Shown here: piece after piece, positions 6,853-7,475 of the stretch
How positions within the stretch are numbered: position 1 is the stretch's first letter
Layout: each line of letters begins with the position of its first letter
Assembly: GCA_020722305.1 (NCBI GenBank)
Contig: DYLB01000097.1
Coordinates: forward strand, 1 to 7,475
From: Anaerolinea thermophila
GTDB taxonomy: Bacteria; Chloroflexota; Anaerolineae; Anaerolineales; Villigracilaceae
Direction: 5' to 3'
Length of the DNA: 7,475 nt
Program-made: the position numbers and the translations under genes
Notes under the pieces: generated by a model
Databases searched by the model: none
What the model was told of the DNA's origin: nothing
What the model saw: only the letters and a program-made list of their open reading frames with translations

Positions 6853-7257
6853 CTAGGGTAAGGAGAAAAAGGCCTCAATTAGCGCTTGCTTCTGCTCGAC
6901 CATTTCTTCAGAGTATCGTCCATTCCTTGGCGTACAGGCAAGATAATCGTTGAGTAACAAATCGATTCGCCGTATCTTCCGCTTGATCACAAGATAAGGA
7001 CGAATTTGTCCAAGAAATGCAAGCGCTCGGCGGTCTGTCAACCGCCAATCGTAAGAGACCGAATGTGTTGACTTTCGCGGTTGTTTCTTAACAATGCCCC
7101 CACCAAAACGCTCTTGGAACCAACGAACAACCTCGAAATCCGCAGATGCAACAGCCACTTGAGGAGACGGCCAGCGATTGTTGTGTTGGCGAACCAGCGA
7201 GATTGAACCTTCTCCATCAAAAAGGCCAGTAGCATAAGCGAGCTCAATATCAACCAT
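6853..7257 (-). CDS. LAGLIDADG homing endonuclease, antisense to its host intron
   Basis: A 134-residue protein with one LAGLIDADG motif near the N-terminus (AYATGLFDGEGS, residues 7-18, with E16 as the likely metal-binding acid). One-motif enzymes of this size act as homodimers on near-palindromic targets. The rest, including a basic stretch VIKRKIRRID, fits the family fold. The ATG at 7257 is preceded at eight bases by AAGGAG, a strong ribosome-binding site. The frame is complete, with no stops or frameshifts, so it is probably functional. It is more AT-rich than the neighbouring genes, in keeping with mobility. It runs opposite to the tmRNA and intron, so it cannot be expressed from the tmRNA transcript. 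Its expected target is the intron-less tmRNA T-arm sequence (inference). Confidence 0.9.
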   Translation of the reverse strand: MVDIELAYATGLFDGEGSISLVRQHNNRWPSPQVAVASADFEVVRWFQERFGGGIVKKQPRKSTHSVSYDWRLTDRRALAFLGQIRPYLVIKRKIRRIDLLLNDYLACTPRNGRYSEEMVEQKQALIEAFFSLP

Positions 7258-7273
7258 AATCTAATCTCCTTAC
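6858..7273. repeat. 9-bp inverted repeat bracketing the endonuclease ORF
   Basis: GTAAGGAGA (6858-6866) and TCTCCTTAC (7265-7273) are perfect complements. In the intron RNA they form a stem (a P7.1/P7.2-type extension) that loops out the ORF from the core. On the minus strand the right arm is the endonuclease ribosome-binding site, and the left arm is its last codons (Ser-Leu-Pro). Confidence 0.75.
7266..7271 (-). promoter_or_regulatory. Ribosome-binding site of the homing endonuclease
   Basis: The minus strand reads AAGGAG, then eight bases, then ATG. It decides the start at 7257. The same bases form one arm of the 9-bp stem, so access could depend on RNA folding. Confidence 0.8.
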
Positions 7274-7368
7274 AATACGCCGGAGGAGTGGTGCAAGCCA
7301 CTTCAAGAGATAGTCAGCGCCGCGGCGAAAGCCCGGAATAAAGTGTCGATTCCCGCCATCTCCACAAG

Positions 7369-7401
7369 ACTTTGACCAGCGATTATACCGCTGGTCAAAG
7401 T
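7369..7401 (+). terminator. Terminator hairpin downstream of tmRNA
   Basis: A perfect 13-bp inverted repeat, ACTTTGACCAGCG (7369-7381) and CGCTGGTCAAAGT (7389-7401), with a 7-nt loop, begins four bases after the tmRNA discriminator base. It is followed by GCTTTAAAA, a weak T-tract. Position and strength make it the likely end of the tmRNA transcript. Confidence 0.7.
7382..7387 (-). promoter_or_regulatory. Possible -10 box for the antisense endonuclease
   Basis: The terminator loop reads TATAAT on the minus strand, 125 bases before the endonuclease ATG. The -35 position at 17-bp spacing (TTTTAA) matches only three of six bases. It may be chance. Confidence 0.25.
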
Positions 7402-7475
7402 GCTTTAAAATCCAATTCTAGCGTATCTGTTCAGCCTTCGGTTGATCCGCTAATCTGCGCCAATGCTTCGATAAA

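Larger units (their letters stand above)
6683..7345 (+). mobile_element. Group I self-splicing intron in the tmRNA T-loop (IA-like)
   Basis: The intron begins after U6682 and ends at G7345, as group I introns require. Pairings seen: P1 GGGUUC (6679-6684) with GAGCCC (6700-6705), giving the splice-site U6682-G6702 wobble; P2 hairpin 6706-6727 with GNRA loop GCGA; P3 UCCGGC (6732-6737) with GCCGGA (7279-7284); P4 UCAGGG (6742-6747) with CCCUGA (6776-6781); P5 region 6751-6772; P6/P6a with GAAA loop (6782-6807); P7 GACU-c-AU (6814-6820) with AUAGUC (7310-7315); P8 hairpin 7285-7304; P9 hairpin 7320-7336 with GAAA loop. AAGAGAUAGUC (7305-7315) matches the conserved S element closely. Extra material between P7 and P3, with a small hairpin at 6832-6843 and an ORF-bearing stem, suggests subgroup IA. 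The subgroup is the least certain point. It carries a homing endonuclease gene on the opposite strand. Confidence 0.93.
6304..7364 (+). ncRNA. ssrA: tmRNA (transfer-messenger RNA), interrupted by a group I intron
   Basis: tmRNA rescues stalled ribosomes by acting as an alanyl-tRNA and then as a message for a degradation tag. Exon 1 is 6304-6682 and exon 2 is 7346-7364; spliced length is about 398 nt. The acceptor stem pairs GGGGATG (6304-6310) with CATCTCC (7357-7363), including the G3-U wobble needed by alanyl-tRNA synthetase. The conserved GGTTTCGACGGG follows. Helix 2 can be drawn from GAGAG (6325-6329) with CTTTC (6668-6672) and GGTCC (6333-6337) with GGGTC (6659-6663). The T-stem GCGGG (6677-6681) pairs with CCCGC (7352-7356). 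Joining the exons gives the canonical GGACGCGGGT-TCGATTCCCGCC. The 3' CCA is not encoded (A7364 is followed by CAA), so it must be added. The region between (6437-6658) would hold the downstream pseudoknots. Confidence 0.95.

Noticed and set aside
7038..7301. Second minus-strand open frame in the intron
   Set aside because: It is a frame-shifted shadow of the LAGLIDADG gene with no motif of its own.
7402..7475. Possible attachment-site duplicate of the tmRNA 3' end (a common island integration site)
   Set aside because: No second copy of the T-arm or acceptor sequence is present downstream within the window, and no integrase gene is seen.

Overview
The window is GC-rich and coding-dense. It most likely comes from a Chloroflexota (Anaerolineae-like) bacterium. 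That placement is an inference from the overall gene style, a cytosolic GAF histidine kinase, a receiver protein fused to a TadZ/MinD-like domain, and a tmRNA tag beginning Ala-Asn-Thr. It is not proven.

Layout, left to right. A palindromic terminator at 2-40 closes an upstream unit. On the + strand follow mutL (144-1901, mismatch repair, with an intact endonuclease motif) and a zinc-dependent medium-chain dehydrogenase (1942-2892). A bidirectional terminator (2899-2932) separates these from a minus-strand operon, which in transcription order is: receiver/TadZ-like fusion (6065-4899), Sir2-family NAD-dependent deacylase (4899-4120), GAF-domain histidine kinase (4133-2931). The three genes overlap end to end, so they are probably translationally coupled. 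The kinase and receiver look like a signalling pair, with a sirtuin placed between them. The 238-base gap upstream of this operon carries a candidate operon promoter, a roughly 96-bp MITE-like palindrome and the tmRNA promoter.

The most unusual part is at the right. A tmRNA gene (ssrA) starts at 6304, encodes the tag ANTRTSYAALPLAA and ends at 7364, but its T-loop is split by a 663-nt group I intron (6683-7345). The ribozyme core can be folded by eye: P1 with U-G at the 5' splice site, P2, P3, P4, P5, P6, P7, P8, P9 and a terminal G. Inside the intron, on the OPPOSITE strand, lies a 134-codon single-motif LAGLIDADG homing endonuclease gene. It sits in a loop closed by a perfect 9-bp stem between P7 and P3, and one arm of that stem is the endonuclease's own Shine-Dalgarno sequence. 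A strong hairpin (7369-7401) follows the tmRNA, and its loop reads TATAAT on the minus strand. Exact splicing would restore the T-arm and is presumably required for trans-translation.

The last 65 or so bases (7411-7475) show nothing I can assign.
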